From Daphnia carinata (lineage: Eukaryota > Arthropoda > Branchiopoda > Diplostraca > Daphniidae), in NCBI RefSeq assembly GCF_022539665.2, contig NC_081331.1:964501-1028500 (forward strand): a stretch of DNA of 64,000 nt, written 5' to 3'. The notes under the pieces are model-generated. The model did no database searches. It saw nothing but the letters and a program-made list of their open reading frames with translations, and had not been told where the DNA came from. Positions 47,024-59,843 of this stretch are shown piece after piece. The position numbers were made by a program, and so were the translations under genes. Position 1 is the stretch's first letter; the number at the start of each line of letters is the position of its first letter.

Positions 47024-47351
47024 TATATAATCTCTTCTTTCCCCCCTCCATCCACCCACTATACTACACTTCAACCTACACCGTTCTGGAGAGAAAAAAG
47101 AAAGGAGCCCTTCCTTTCTGATGGTTGGGATCTTTATTCATCGACACGAGCTACGTTATCGATTCGCTCACGATCTTCTCATTCCAACCATAAACTTTGA
47201 TGTCCTTAAAAGTGTTGTGAGTTTTCTGTGCAAAGTTCTTTCCAGAGTACCAGGAATGATCTTCCAACTGTTGAACGCCCCTTTCAAAAGTTCGCTGTGG
47301 TGGGCTGCGTTGGATAACGAGTCTGAATTGGACTTTACAATAAGCCAGTAA
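47024..47351 (+). CDS. Tentative small gene: TATA box and 76-codon ORF
   Basis: A TATATAA at 47024-47030 is followed about 30 bp later by a possible initiation site. The first long open frame downstream (47121-47351) encodes a 76-residue product starting MVGIFIHRHELRYRFAH. It has a hydrophobic helical centre (VLKSVVSFLCKVL) and an acidic end. I recognise no family. The ORF could be chance; position relative to a good TATA box is the main support. Confidence 0.25.
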
Positions 47352-47862
47352 CTTCCACGCAAACAACGCAAGTCAAACTTTAGAACACGAATTGGCCTCC
47401 ACTCAAAGTTACACTATGGTACCATAAGCGTTTTGTAGGACTTTTGCTTTGTTTTCGAATGGTACACTATGTCTCATACAGTACCTCCGACACGAGTGTA
47501 TGTTTATGTTTATGTGTGTAAGTGTAGTTCCATATAAATATCCTTCCGTCCATCTGATGAGCCATAATGAGGGCCGGCTGGTTTTGCCAGTAAAGGGCCA
47601 CAGTCCCTTTCGGTCTTGCGAGAGCAACCAAGCTTGCAGGTTCGGAGCAGCTGCCACTGACAATTGTTCCGTGAGCAGAAAGGGCAGGCAGCAAGCTAAA
47701 AGAGAGAAAAAAAAAAAGGGGGGTAGGGCTTCATAGTAAAAACGAAGGGGGCAGAGGCATTCCACTGTGGCAGCAGCTGCCGGCCACGCGTTGCATTTGA
47801 TTGGAGGGTAGAGGGGCGGAAAATGGACGAGAAAGAGAAAAGACCCAAAAATAACAATAAAC

Positions 47863-47896
<34 letters not shown>

Positions 47897-50800
47897 CCAG
47901 TGGCATTGAGGAGGGGTCAAGTCGAACCTCCTACGCTAGTCTACTATGTACCGTTTTGATATTTAGATGCACTGTATATCCCTTAAACCCTAAAGACCAC
48001 TCCAGCGTTCGTGCATATACATCAAAGCAGCACGCGGGCTGCACGGCTCAGCGCGCATCCAAAGTCTTCGTGCGGTCGAGCGAATTGTAGCCGGCGACAC
48101 GCCGCCCAAAAAAAAAGAAACAAATGAACTCTATGTTTGAGTGTGTCTATTTTTTTTTTTTTTTTTTTTTTTTACTTTCAATGCTTCATTTTTGTTTCTT
48201 TTTATGGTTTCAACGAAAATTCTGGTGAACAAGAACCGTGAATTTAATGTTATGGTGTGCCATCGTCAAAAGACCTTGGCTTGCCATTAAAATACCACCA
48301 TGGACCATTTGTCTTTATTCAACAGCCGTGAAGTTTTATCTGCGTTTTCATTTTTCTTTTTTCTTAATCCAACAAAAGGAAATAAATAATTTGACGAAAG
48401 GCGACTGACCGGATCGATGGCATTGATTAAAATGCCATAAACTTAATCGTACCGATAGATTTTCTCAATGATATATTGATTATCGTAGAAATATTACGTC
48501 ATAAAACGACCTTTCCTTTTAAAAGGGGAAAAAGAAAATAAGTGGGTAAGATAACAAGGTAAAATGCTGTACCTAATAAAATGGAGATGGGCTTATACTT
48601 GGCAGCCATTTTGCAGCCACGGGAGGTATAACAAGGATATCCAATTACCCATCATACCAGCTCTAGCTTATATAGATAAATGTGGCGGTCGGTATACAGT
48701 CAAACAGAGATGTATATATAGTGATGGACGTGAGCAGTGGTAAGTAGGCTGGCTTGATTGAGGTAACGAACAAAACTGAGCCAAAGGATAAAAATATAGC
48801 GTTAGTGCTGGCGGTACTTTATTCGAACAAACAATAATCATAGACCTGTAGACTATTAGAGGAATTAAGGTCAATGACGTTATGCGCTTGTGTACAAAGA
48901 AAATGATGTTTAGACTGTAGAGTTTATTCTTTGCAATTTTTAAACAGTTTGGACTTTATAGTGCATCGGTATACAGTACACGAAAGAAACACGTAATTGG
49001 ATGGGATGACAGAGAGCTCGATTGCATGAATAAAAGGAGTCGATGGACCCTGTCGGCTGTTCTTGAATGTCCTGGACACAATGGAACATAACAACCTAGA
49101 AAGAGAAATAGAGACAAATTAAAGTTTGTGCGGGAAAGAGATCGAGGAAACGGGCGAAAGAGGAATCGGGATCGGTTGGATTTCCATAGGGACTTTTAGG
49201 GGGGAAAGGAAATGGAGCGAAAGAGATCTATTGTTATTTAGACTGATGTCATTCCCTATGTATAGTGAAATATTGATCGGCTAAATACGAAGGTTCCAAC
49301 AGAGAACATCAGCTGTGTAATTAAAGGAGACCAACGTAATTATACGGCTCCCTCATCACGGAGCGGAGAATAATTTCTCTATTCAACGGTGAAGTAGACA
49401 ATATCACGCCTCTCCTTTATGCAGATCCGAGTACCTTCTGCTAACGTCTTTGTGCGCATTTACCTAATTTCTTTTTCTTTATTCCGTCATGCCAAGACTT
49501 TGAAAGGTCAGCAATCAATACGAAAGTAGCCAAACATGGAAATGAAATTCACGCTGCGCTAATGTTAGTCTAAATACACATCGAATGCTGCGTCATTAAT
49601 GGGAACTATTCAGGCAAGATTTCGATGCTGCTCGTCTGTTTCTGTTATAATAGATTCTACTTGTTAGATGCCAATATAGCACTCTATAGGATTTTTACCT
49701 TTTAACAATCCAATTGCAGCAATGGAAATGAGGGTAGATGAAATAAGCCAAGTGCGAGGAACGAGTCACTATAGGTCGGGCTCTTTAATCATCATGCCAG
49801 GTTCGAAGAACTTTTTGCTAGGCAACAATCGAGTCACCTTCTTAATGAGGTCTTCTGCCTTTTAACCTTATTCAGTTCGTAGATAGAATTTTATTTAAAA
49901 GGATTTATATCTTCTGATGAAGTAGAGAACCGAAGGCGGAACGTTTACGACACTCTTGTTTATGTCGTTGATTTCGCATCTATCGACCTGATACGAGTTG
50001 AATTAAAAATTAACGAGATTCGACGTAGTTTGTTCATGATCAACGGCAGAATTAAGTGTCACTTATTCCCTTATTTCTGTCTTCCTTTCGGCTGCGCGTG
50101 AGAAATTTATGAGGGGGGACCACGTCGAGCGAGTAAATCATTCAGAACGCCACTGGTGCTGCGGCTCTAAATTTACAATAAGTCCCGCTAGTGCGACACA
50201 CTACGTGTTGCAGAGGAAAGTGAGACTCCAACGAGGAACACACAAAAAAAAATGCGTAGAGATAATCAAGAACAGGTTGAACAGACACGAACACAAGCCA
50301 CGAAAGCATGTGTTTTACATGGAAATTGGTTTCAATATTAAGTATAGTGAACTCTATAGGTCGTAGTAAAGTAGCTGTACTACTACCACTCCCGAAATGG
50401 ACGTAAAAAAACTATCGGGAGCGAAACCGAATACGTTTGGGCAGTTCGGGAAGTCAGGAAAAAAGTTTTAGAGAGCACGCACGATATCCTCTTATTTATC
50501 TAATGGATCTACAGTTATTCAATTCTTTTTAGCATTGATTCTTTTCGCTCAGGTAAGTCTTCCTCCTTTCTTATTTGTCTTTTGTAGTCTTTTAGATGAT
50601 ATCGAATTCTTTTTTCTTCTTTCGTTGTTTTTGATAGGATTGTCTGTTTAAAAAAGAAACTTGAAGCACACCACCTAGCGACAATGGTTCACATCTTTTG
50701 CTTAAACTGTCATGCGCAAAGCAGACGAACAGGCCTTCTTCCGGAGACGTCCCACCCCCATTGCACACAACACACGGATGAATTCACATAGGACCGTAGT

Positions 50801-51364
50801 TGTCGTTTAGGAAAGATAGAAGAAGGGCGTCGTGTCTATTTTGCGTGATCAGAGTGGTGACGCAGAGCTGAAGCTTCGTGCGAAAAGGTGTCGAGCTTCT
50901 CCTTATCTTATTGGACCAAGACTTAGCTCTCTTGCCACGAGGAATCGAGCAAGAAAAAGTAACCTACGATAAACCCTCACTGCACGAAAGCAGTGATGGC
51001 GAATATTGCTTACACTTGTGTTTTGGCTTCGTTCGAACAAACATTAACCAATGACTGTGTAGCTAGAAATCAACAGTAGATTTCTGCTCTACTGCCAGCT
51101 ACAGCTTCTCAGCTTGGACCCAGCGACCACATTCAGCCTGGCCCATTTCGCTTCCCCTCCCTGGGTGGTTTGTCCTATGTGAACTCTGGAGGGGGAAGTT
51201 CTTTTTCTTGCTCTGATTTTGGGCAGCTAACTTCCTGCTGTCAATACTTCATCCACGAATGCCCTGAACGGTTGCCTGTGTGTGTGTGTGTGTGTTTGCA
51301 TATTCGCAGCACTGCAGAACAAACATAGGGGCATCCCTCATTTCGTAAAGCTGGTTCAGCCACT
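47352..51364. other. Long non-coding stretch upstream of tomosyn
   Basis: About 4 kb with no supported coding sequence. It contains an A24 run (about 47865-47889), a T21 run (about 48151-48173) and a GT repeat near 51279. Several short plus-strand frames are uncharacteristic of protein. It probably holds distal promoter and leader sequence of the tomosyn gene. Confidence 0.5.
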
Positions 51365-51907
51365 GTGCAGGCCTTTTATCACGCACGGCAACTTCGAGTG
51401 AAAGTGAAAGTGTGGTTGTGGTCGGGGCCGTTCATCCTTACTGTAATTTCACTCTTTTTATTGTGGGGTATTTTACTGTTGTCGACGACCAGTGCTGTCA
51501 TTCGTCTTGCTATCGTGGCAGCAGCAAAAGGAGGAAAAATAGAAGGAGGGAAAGGTTTATCAACACTTCGGTTTTCCGTTTGCGGTTTCTTGAGAATCGG
51601 CGTGAAAAGATTTCATCCAAGAAAACGGCAACCAACCAAAGCTTTAAGCCCAGCCGTCAAGTATCCGCACGGATCCAACAAAGTCTACACTGCCCAGAGA
51701 TTCCGCAATACGAAACTGGTCCTGAAAACAGGAAAAAGAATTGGACGAGAAGAAAAAAGAAAAGAAAAGAACGAACGGGTGGGGAAAACACACACACAAA
51801 AGAGGAAGCAAAGAGACGTCGAAATCAGTCGAGGCGGATTGGATCGACCAAATCTGCGGTCATCCAAATCGCGCGTCAGCTGGATGTTTTTCCAACACGG
51901 CGCCGCC
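51365..51907 (+). other. In-frame open extension upstream of tomosyn ATG
   Basis: The tomosyn frame stays open for 181 codons before the conserved start, with a hydrophobic stretch (GPFILTVISLFLLWGILLL) near its beginning and a Lys/Arg-rich second half. A second frame is also open across the same bases, which points to a low-stop composition rather than coding. I treat it as 5' UTR. Confidence 0.4.
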
Positions 51908-54363
51908 ATGAAGAGGTTTACCTTCAAAGGAGTACTGGACAACTTCCGGCAGTCCGTCAGCCAGCCGACCAAATCCGAGCAGCCCGAACTGGTCGAAACT
52001 CTGAAAACGGAACACTGTCAACTAGCCAGGGTGAGTTGTGTGTCTTCAAAAAAAATCTTTTATCTCTTGCACATTTTTTAATATTTTAAATCACTTTCAC
52101 TCAAGCCTTTGTCGCTGTCGTTATTTGTTACTGTCATTGCCAACTCGCCTGTCACCCGGAAGCAGGATTTTTTTTTTTTTTTTTTTTTTTTTTCATTTTC
52201 TATTTCTCCTCATAACGTTACGATCCCTCCTGTTCTGGCCACGGAAAACTTCGCTTCAAAGTTTGGCTTTTTTTCAAAAAGAAGTAAGGAACGATCGACT
52301 TGAACCATGATTGAAACGATTCATCCAGGCCAAGCTTGACGGCCCATCTCTTTCTCTGTCTAGCTCCTTCGATCTGATGCCGTTTTTTCTTTTTTTGTTT
52401 TTTTTTTTTCTTCTCTTCGGCCCATCCCAAGTGTGAGATCAGTTGGCGCCGGAAGGCTGAATAATCGATGAAAGACTAGCCGTGGAGAAAGTCAAGTCAC
52501 ATCCCTCTCCATAAAGTAGAAAAAAAAAAAAAGATTTCTCATGTCCGTTTCTATCTTCATCTCGCACTCATTCGTTCGTACAATTTTTCTCTTTTCCCCC
52601 TCATTTTTCTTTTGTTTGGTTGCCTTCACGTAGAAATTAGCCCGTTCTTTCCGGTTCCTTTTTGTGTGTGTGTGTGTTCTCCGTTCACCACAATTTGGCG
52701 CAGGATTTAGACGAAAACAAACGAATCAATTTTTTTTTTGTTGTTGTTGGTTTCATGCACGTCAAAAAGCTGTCGATCCGAGGGATTTTTTTACGCGCAA
52801 CTTATCCGCAGAGTTTAAGCGGCGTAGTGCGGGAGGGGATTCCCTCGCCCGTCGCACAATCGGAAATTACCAGCAAACGCTTCCTTGGTCCGCTCGCATT
52901 TTTATTCAGCACGCCATCGCGTGATGCCACAAACGAAGGATCATGGCGACTCTGCCGCAAGTCTTGCAATCGATTTGCTTTTAAAAAAAATCAATTGTTC
53001 AACTTTGGCTTAATGACAGTTGGCGGATTAAACGTTTCTCATTTGAAATCCAGAGGACTTAACTGAAAAGGGAAGGTTTAAGGTGGTCGGTGGTTCAAAA
53101 CCAAAACAAGGAAATGTTTGCTGGATGGAAAATGGTTCGAGGCAAGGAATCGATTGAATCATCCGGTTGTTTGACGAGTGGCAGAAAGAGGGTGGGAGCG
53201 TCGGGAATTCAAGGAGGGCGGTTCGGAACGGTAGTCGACGTAACCAATTGACGGCAGTCAGGTCAATTGCTTTTGTTTGTTTTTATACAATCAATTGGAA
53301 AAGGTTAAGAGCTTTTGGCGGCTGGGAAAATGTCCGTGCAACAAATCAAGTTGTTTCCACATTTTTTTAAATGTCGTGTTTGACCTCATTTTTCATTTTT
53401 TTTTTTTGTTTTAAAGCGGAAATGAGAATCGTATCCGGTCTACATAATTCTCTCAAGTCATTTTCGCTATACACGAAGGGAGAAAGTCGTTGAAAACTGG
53501 TCGTACTTCTTGTTTAGGCCCTCCAAAACCGCGCAGTGTAACTTATAGGATCGAAGTCAATAAGAAAAAGCTTTCGGCCGGCCCTTGTTCGGCGATTTTC
53601 GCTTCGAAAATGTAGTCGATCGACGCCATAAATCCCTAACACGTCAACAGATATCGTTGGACTTGCTCGAAATGGGCGCAAAAAGAAAACCTTTTGAAAC
53701 AATGGCAGAATAAAATGGATCTCAGTTTCAATTATAGCAAAATAAGCGACGTGTTTTAAATAATGGGGACTGACGTTGTACGTGTCGGAACGTACTGGCG
53801 TCTGAGTTGATCGTGCTTTTTCTTCTTTTTGTTTGTGAAAAATGAAAACATTTCTGTATCTACTAACGGTGTCTAACGATGCACGATGAAGGTACACACA
53901 CACACACACACAGAAATGGAAGAAGAAAAAAAAAAAACGAAAGAAACCTAGGCGATGGTCTTCTTTTCATCCCGCAGGCTTTTTTTTATTCCCGAATCAT
54001 AACCTTCCGTACTTCTTCTCCTCCGCCTGCCAGCGATCCTTATTGATTTCTGCGCGTTCACCATGTCACATGCGCTTGTTGGGCGTTCTCTATGGTGTTG
54101 TTGTTGACAATGTTTCTTATTTGTTTTTCTTTTTTCCTTTTTCTTTTTCTCCTCCTTTACACACACTCACATATATACATCTCTTGTCTAATTTATGGTG
54201 TATACAAACATTATTCGCAGACGGCCCGTCATGGCTTCCCGCATCAACCAACCGCCTTGGCTTACGATCCTATTCAACGGCTGGTGGCTATTGGAACCAA
54301 ATCCGGCGCTATTCGAATGTAAGTCTTTGTTCATTTTATTTATTGTTCATTGGTCACCAACTG

Positions 54364-54401
<38 letters not shown>

Positions 54402-57400
54402 ATCTAACGTATGAGGCCGAAAACAAATGAAGGAAGTAGGAAATCTTGAAATCCACCGTTCGCGGCAGGGATTTCTCTTGTCTGTGCGTTTTCTCGTTTA
54501 GATACTCTAGCCAACGAAGATTCATTGATTACCTATGAATTTAAGCTCCTACTTTCTATCTGTTGGGATAATAGGAAAAAAAAAAAAAAAGAAAAAAAGT
54601 TGGGGGCTTTACGTCATTGGTCAAGATTCTTTCTTTTCCTTCCTCCTTTGATATAAAGATCCAGCGCAAGTGTTGGCTAGTTTTGTTTGTTTGTTTTTTT
54701 CATTGAAAATCAAAGCTTTTCGAAGATATATTTGTTCTTTTTTTATTTTATTTTTTCTTTGCTCATCGATTGAGTTTTCTTGTCGAATCAGCCCGTCGCC
54801 CCGTTTTTCTTTTGTGTTTGTATTTATCTGCGCGTATGTGACTCTGGTCTAAGACGTGTCTAGCAAGTTTTCCGGAATCCTAGAGAGAGAGAGAGAGACA
54901 GACGGGAAGTATCCATGTCTTGATTTGATCAGGATCACGTCAACTCTCGTCCGTCCCTCCCCACACCCTTTCTTTTTTTTTTTTTTTTTGCTCTTCTTCG
55001 ACGAGCCTATCCATCACGTTCTATTGCCCCCTCCATCTTTTCTTATTTCTTGATGGTATTAACGAGACCGATCGCCTTTGCCTTCTATCAAATAGAAAAC
55101 ATCTTTTTATTTTTTTATTCAAGAGCACGTCCATCGGCGTCAGATTAGCGAATCGTAGTTTTTTCTTGCATCACCCCCCGTTTTTTTGTTGTTGTTGGGG
55201 TTTGCCATCTCGATTTGAAAGAGGAGACACGAGCACGAGCGTCAAAGAATGGCCCCCCCTTCATCTTGTTGGTGGGGGCTCGTTGAGCGATCTGGTTTTT
55301 GTTGGCCTGTTGCATATCTTTTTCAAAAAAAAGCCGAGCTCTGGCTGGCCGAGAGACATCAGCTGTGTACATTGGGAGACTATAGAAACTCGATCGATAC
55401 GTGGTCGATCTTTTGTCGTGTGTGTGTGTGTGCTGCTGGCTCTTTTTGACAAGAACTGGTGGCTAGAGTTGAAAGTCCTATCGTCTTCCGTCTTTCTTCG
55501 ATGTTCGGCGACGGCTCTTTGTGTCTCTCTCTCTGTGTGTGTGTGTGTGTATAATGCGACAAGTTGCCTGATCGATCCTATAAGGGCAACCCAAAGAAGC
55601 ACACACACACGCAGTTGTGTGTAGACGAATATAAACGAGGACTTTCAGCTTTCCCCCCTTTTCCGTTTTCTTTTTGGTAAGGAAGTTCGGCGGTACGAAA
55701 ACCCCTCGGGTCGATAACTCTCTCCTCACGCCAGCCAAAAAGAGAGGAAAAAAAAAAGCAGTTTGCTCTCCCGACTCACCTCTTTTTTTTTTTTTTTTTT
55801 TTTTTTTTACTCTACAGATCTTTCCTCCCGACATCTATCCGGGCCCGGTAGCGGCCTCTCGTTAATGCCATTCCGCTTTGCTAATTTCTCTAGACTTTAA
55901 CTTGAATTATTTATTTTTTTTTTTTCTTGATTACGAATGGCTATGCCCTTTTGTTTTCTTTTACAATTGCTCTTCGCGTGCAGCACAACTCACCACTTGA
56001 ACGATATCAAGTGGATAAACTTAAACCAATTGAATTTCTTATTTATTTATTTATTTATTTTTCATCGTACCCCACCGTTCTGTTTGATTTCTAATTTTTT
56101 TTTTTTTTTTGTCAGAAGTGGATACGTTGAGCTTTATTGGCTCTTGAAGAAAAGAGAAATATATATATATACATAAAGTAAGGCCAAATAAAAAAAAAAC
56201 GTGGGGGTTCCTAGAAGTTTTTGTGCTTGCGTGTGTAATTGGTTCCCGAAAGCAAAGCCCGTTTTTTGCTATACAGCTGGCCCGGCTTTTTATATAGGCA
56301 TCAGGTCTATCAGGGAGGCTTTGTCAATAGTGAAAAGAAGCTCGGGCGTAGATCGGCTAAAAGTTTTTCTTGGCAGCAGATGGGGATCTATTACGACAGT
56401 AAGCCGCTTTTGCCATACAGATGCACACAGTTTTTTTTGTTTGTTTTTTTTTCCTCGTTTTGCTGTGCATAATGCGAAACCTAGCGATTATCAATGCGCT
56501 TGGTTTTATTTATGCGTGTCGTTTGTAAATTTCATTTTTTTTTTTTTCAGGGGGGGGGGGGGGGGAGGGGACTGGATTAAAAAAAAAAATAATAAATACA
56601 AATTTATTTCCATCGTTTTATGACGATCTTTTTTGTGTGTCGAGTTGGGGTACTCGAATGTCCGAGTGGATGTTTTTCGATGTGTGTTTCCTCCCGTGTC
56701 GTGAGACAAGAGCCTACGTGCGTTTGTTTGCGCTATTGTCACGCCGCCGTGTGAAAGAAAAGCAACCTAGTCAAGTTGAAACGATGTTCTTCTTTTTCCT
56801 TTCCTTTTGTTTAGCACAAGTATAGCATATTCCTCTTTTGCAGCGGCAGGATGTCGATCGATTAAAGGAGGAGCTCCTAGTTTTTTTTACATTAGTATAC
56901 TCCATCGCGAGTATATCAAGGAGCGCGTGCCGTCGCGCTGAAGGCCGCACAAAAAAAGAAATTAGATGAGAAACAAGAGGAGAACGGAAATATATACGTA
57001 TGAAAAAAAAAAAGAAAAGAAAAAGAATGGCTATTATGAAGGACGGTTTGCATTTATGGCGTATACACAGACAGGCATCACGGGGGAAACGCAAAGGGAG
57101 ACTGAGTGACACGCTCGGTGCGTAGTAGACGTGCATTATGGATTTGCGTGAGCCGCGGGAGCAGTACAAGAACAAACGCTTTTGTCTTTGACGGCTTGCA
57201 GACGTCAATAATTCCTGGAGCTGTGTTTAGTGCTTTATCTCTCAATCTCGTAACTTATTCCCCTTCCTTTTTTTTCTTTTTTTTTTCCCGTTTACTACGG
57301 ACGTCAATTGCAAAGGGATTGTGAACGAGGAGCAAACGACACGACGAACATTTGTTGGATACTTTGAATATTTTTTCGGTTTTAAATGCGTCCCTTATTT

Positions 57401-58067
57401 GCTGTTGATATCCCTGGGCAACTGAAAGTTTTTGAGTTAGGATTTTATTTTATTATTATTTATTTTTTATTTATTTTTTTTTTTTGTGAAACTTGACGAG
57501 CTGGTTGACTATCACCGGGAGAGATGCGGGAGCGTATCAGACGGGAGAAAAGAAAAATGTTTTTGATTAAGATCCTCTCTTTTTAAGTAGCCTCTCTGTC
57601 CGCAAACTTTTTTTGTTGTTGTTATTACGTCGTTGATTTTTTTTTTTTTTTCTTTATTGTTACGAGCAAACGATCCTTCATATACATCTCAACGACGAAG
57701 AACGCAAAAGACGCATTTCTCAAATAAATTGGGTTGCGATATATTAAGTAGTTGCCGGCACAGGTTGTTTGTCTATCATTCCCCTTCTTGTTATTGTTGG
57801 CTATTCGCTTGTTTCTTTTTTTTTTTTTTTTTTACTTGGCAGTTGAAGGGACGATCCATTTGCCATGGAATAAAAAAAAAAAAAAAATTCCGCATTCCGG
57901 ATTTCTTATTTTTTTTTTTTTCTTTATTGCCAGGAGTTTTTTTTTGTTTGTTCTTGAACAGTTGGCATATACAACAGTTAGTAAAAAGGATAGACGGGTT
58001 GTACTTTGGTAGTGGGCGTGCACTCTCCATTCTTCTGCTTGGCTGCGCTTCATCATCCATCAGGATG

Positions 58068-58098
<31 letters not shown>

Positions 58099-58767
58099 CC
58101 AATGCGTTTTTATTACTCGTCTTTTCTTTTTCGATTCGCGCAGTCATTCCTTTTTTATTTTATTTTTATTCCTACACATATTCCGCACACAGTTTATTAC
58201 CGCCTCCGCTAAATCTTTGGCTGCTCGCACGTCCACCGTCCTCTAGCGCCACGACCAACAGCGGCTCTTAACTCTTAAACATTCGGATCTTTATGTGTGT
58301 GTGTTTTTTCTTTTCCCCGTAGCTCCGGATATGGAGGGAAAATAAATATATATATATTCTCTTTATTTTATTTGATTTTTTGGGTTGAGTTTGATCAACA
58401 AGACCCGTCAAGAAATGTGTTTTTGCGGATGATGTTTGCAACGGAATGGAGACGTTTCTCTTTTTTTTTTTTTTTTTTTTTGTTTTAAGTGGCGGGGATT
58501 ATTGCATATTTTATCCGCTCCTGTTGTCATCTAGGAGTCCCGCTGCCTATGCGTGTCAGTGTCTTGTTTACTAAGCGGTCACGAATCGATCGACCATAGT
58601 CGTTTAGTATTCTGCTGAATGTTGCGAATAAATATTCCAAACGGAGTTGGAGGGTGTCACGGAACTCTCTTCGCCCGCTGGATCAACTCCCGTGATGGGA
58701 ATGAAAAGAAACAAAAATGCCAAAATAAAAGAAACACAAGATTTGTATCGATTAGGCCGACGTCGCT

Positions 58768-58798
<31 letters not shown>

Positions 58799-59811
58799 CT
58801 CGTCTTTATTTTCGAAGAAGGACAGCAGCAGAAAGAAGACACGTTGACTCTTCTTTTCCCTGGATGGCCATAACGACTGTCCCTGCGTCCGTCTTTCCAT
58901 TATCTTTTGACGCGTCGTCTTGTGTGCTTTCTGTCTATTCCGTCCAACCCACTCACCAAACCCCCTCCCGCTGGCCAGCGATCAGAGTGTGTCCGTTTCG
59001 TTGGCCCGCCCCGTTGTCACCGATCACAATATCTTCGTTGTCTCTTGACCGCACTAATCCCAAGCGCCACCGTCCCTCTCTCTTCCTTTGGCCAGCAGCG
59101 ATTCTCCTCCTTTATTTATTTTATTTTATTTTATTTTTTTTTCGCGTTTGTTCGTAGCTCAGTTTTTGTGCGGTGCAAACTTGCACACGCCTCTGGTTTA
59201 TCTCGGCCGATGTATTATGACGTGAGAAAGGCTTTTGAGCACAGGAGATTGAAGGGCAACAACTTTCGGGAGGGGCGGTGTACGCACACGTCGCCACGGT
59301 TGCCTGCACTAATCAATACTTTGCGCCCCGTGCGGACGTATCGTGCTGATGGAAACGACAGTTTTACTCGGCGCTCAAAAGAAAAAAGTTTTTATTTATT
59401 TATTTATTTATTTTTTTATTTTGAGTTCTTGGGTTTAACGAGATAAACTTAGTCCTGTACAGTTAGGCATTTTGTTTGTTTTTTGTTTGTTTTTGGCGCA
59501 GCAGCGGGTTCCAGTGTTGTGAATTTGTAAACGTGTTGGGTTGCAGTTGTTTGATTGGTAAACACTTTACACGAAGAGGCGTTGCTAATCTCGTTTCCTC
59601 AAGAAGAAAATCCAATCAAATGAAGGCATCGGATTGTTGACAAATATACCCCAGAAACGACACACAGTGTGTGTTGGAATCTCCTCTTTTCGTTTCCCCG
59701 CGTTCCAATACTTCGTCTTCCAATTGGCGGGGGAATGTGGATGGGGAGGGGGGGGGGGGATGTGACAATGTTTATCTAACAGACAGGCATACACACACAA
59801 TAAGACAAGAA

Positions 59812-59843
<32 letters not shown>

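Noticed and set aside
51412-52089. A 225-codon Lys/Arg-rich frame overlapping the tomosyn first exon
   Set aside because: It is out of frame with the conserved tomosyn start, has highly repetitive basic composition and continues past the donor at 52031.
57633-58271. A 212-codon Phe-rich plus-strand frame
   Set aside because: It is generated by poly-T tracts inside tomosyn intron 2 and has no protein-like composition.
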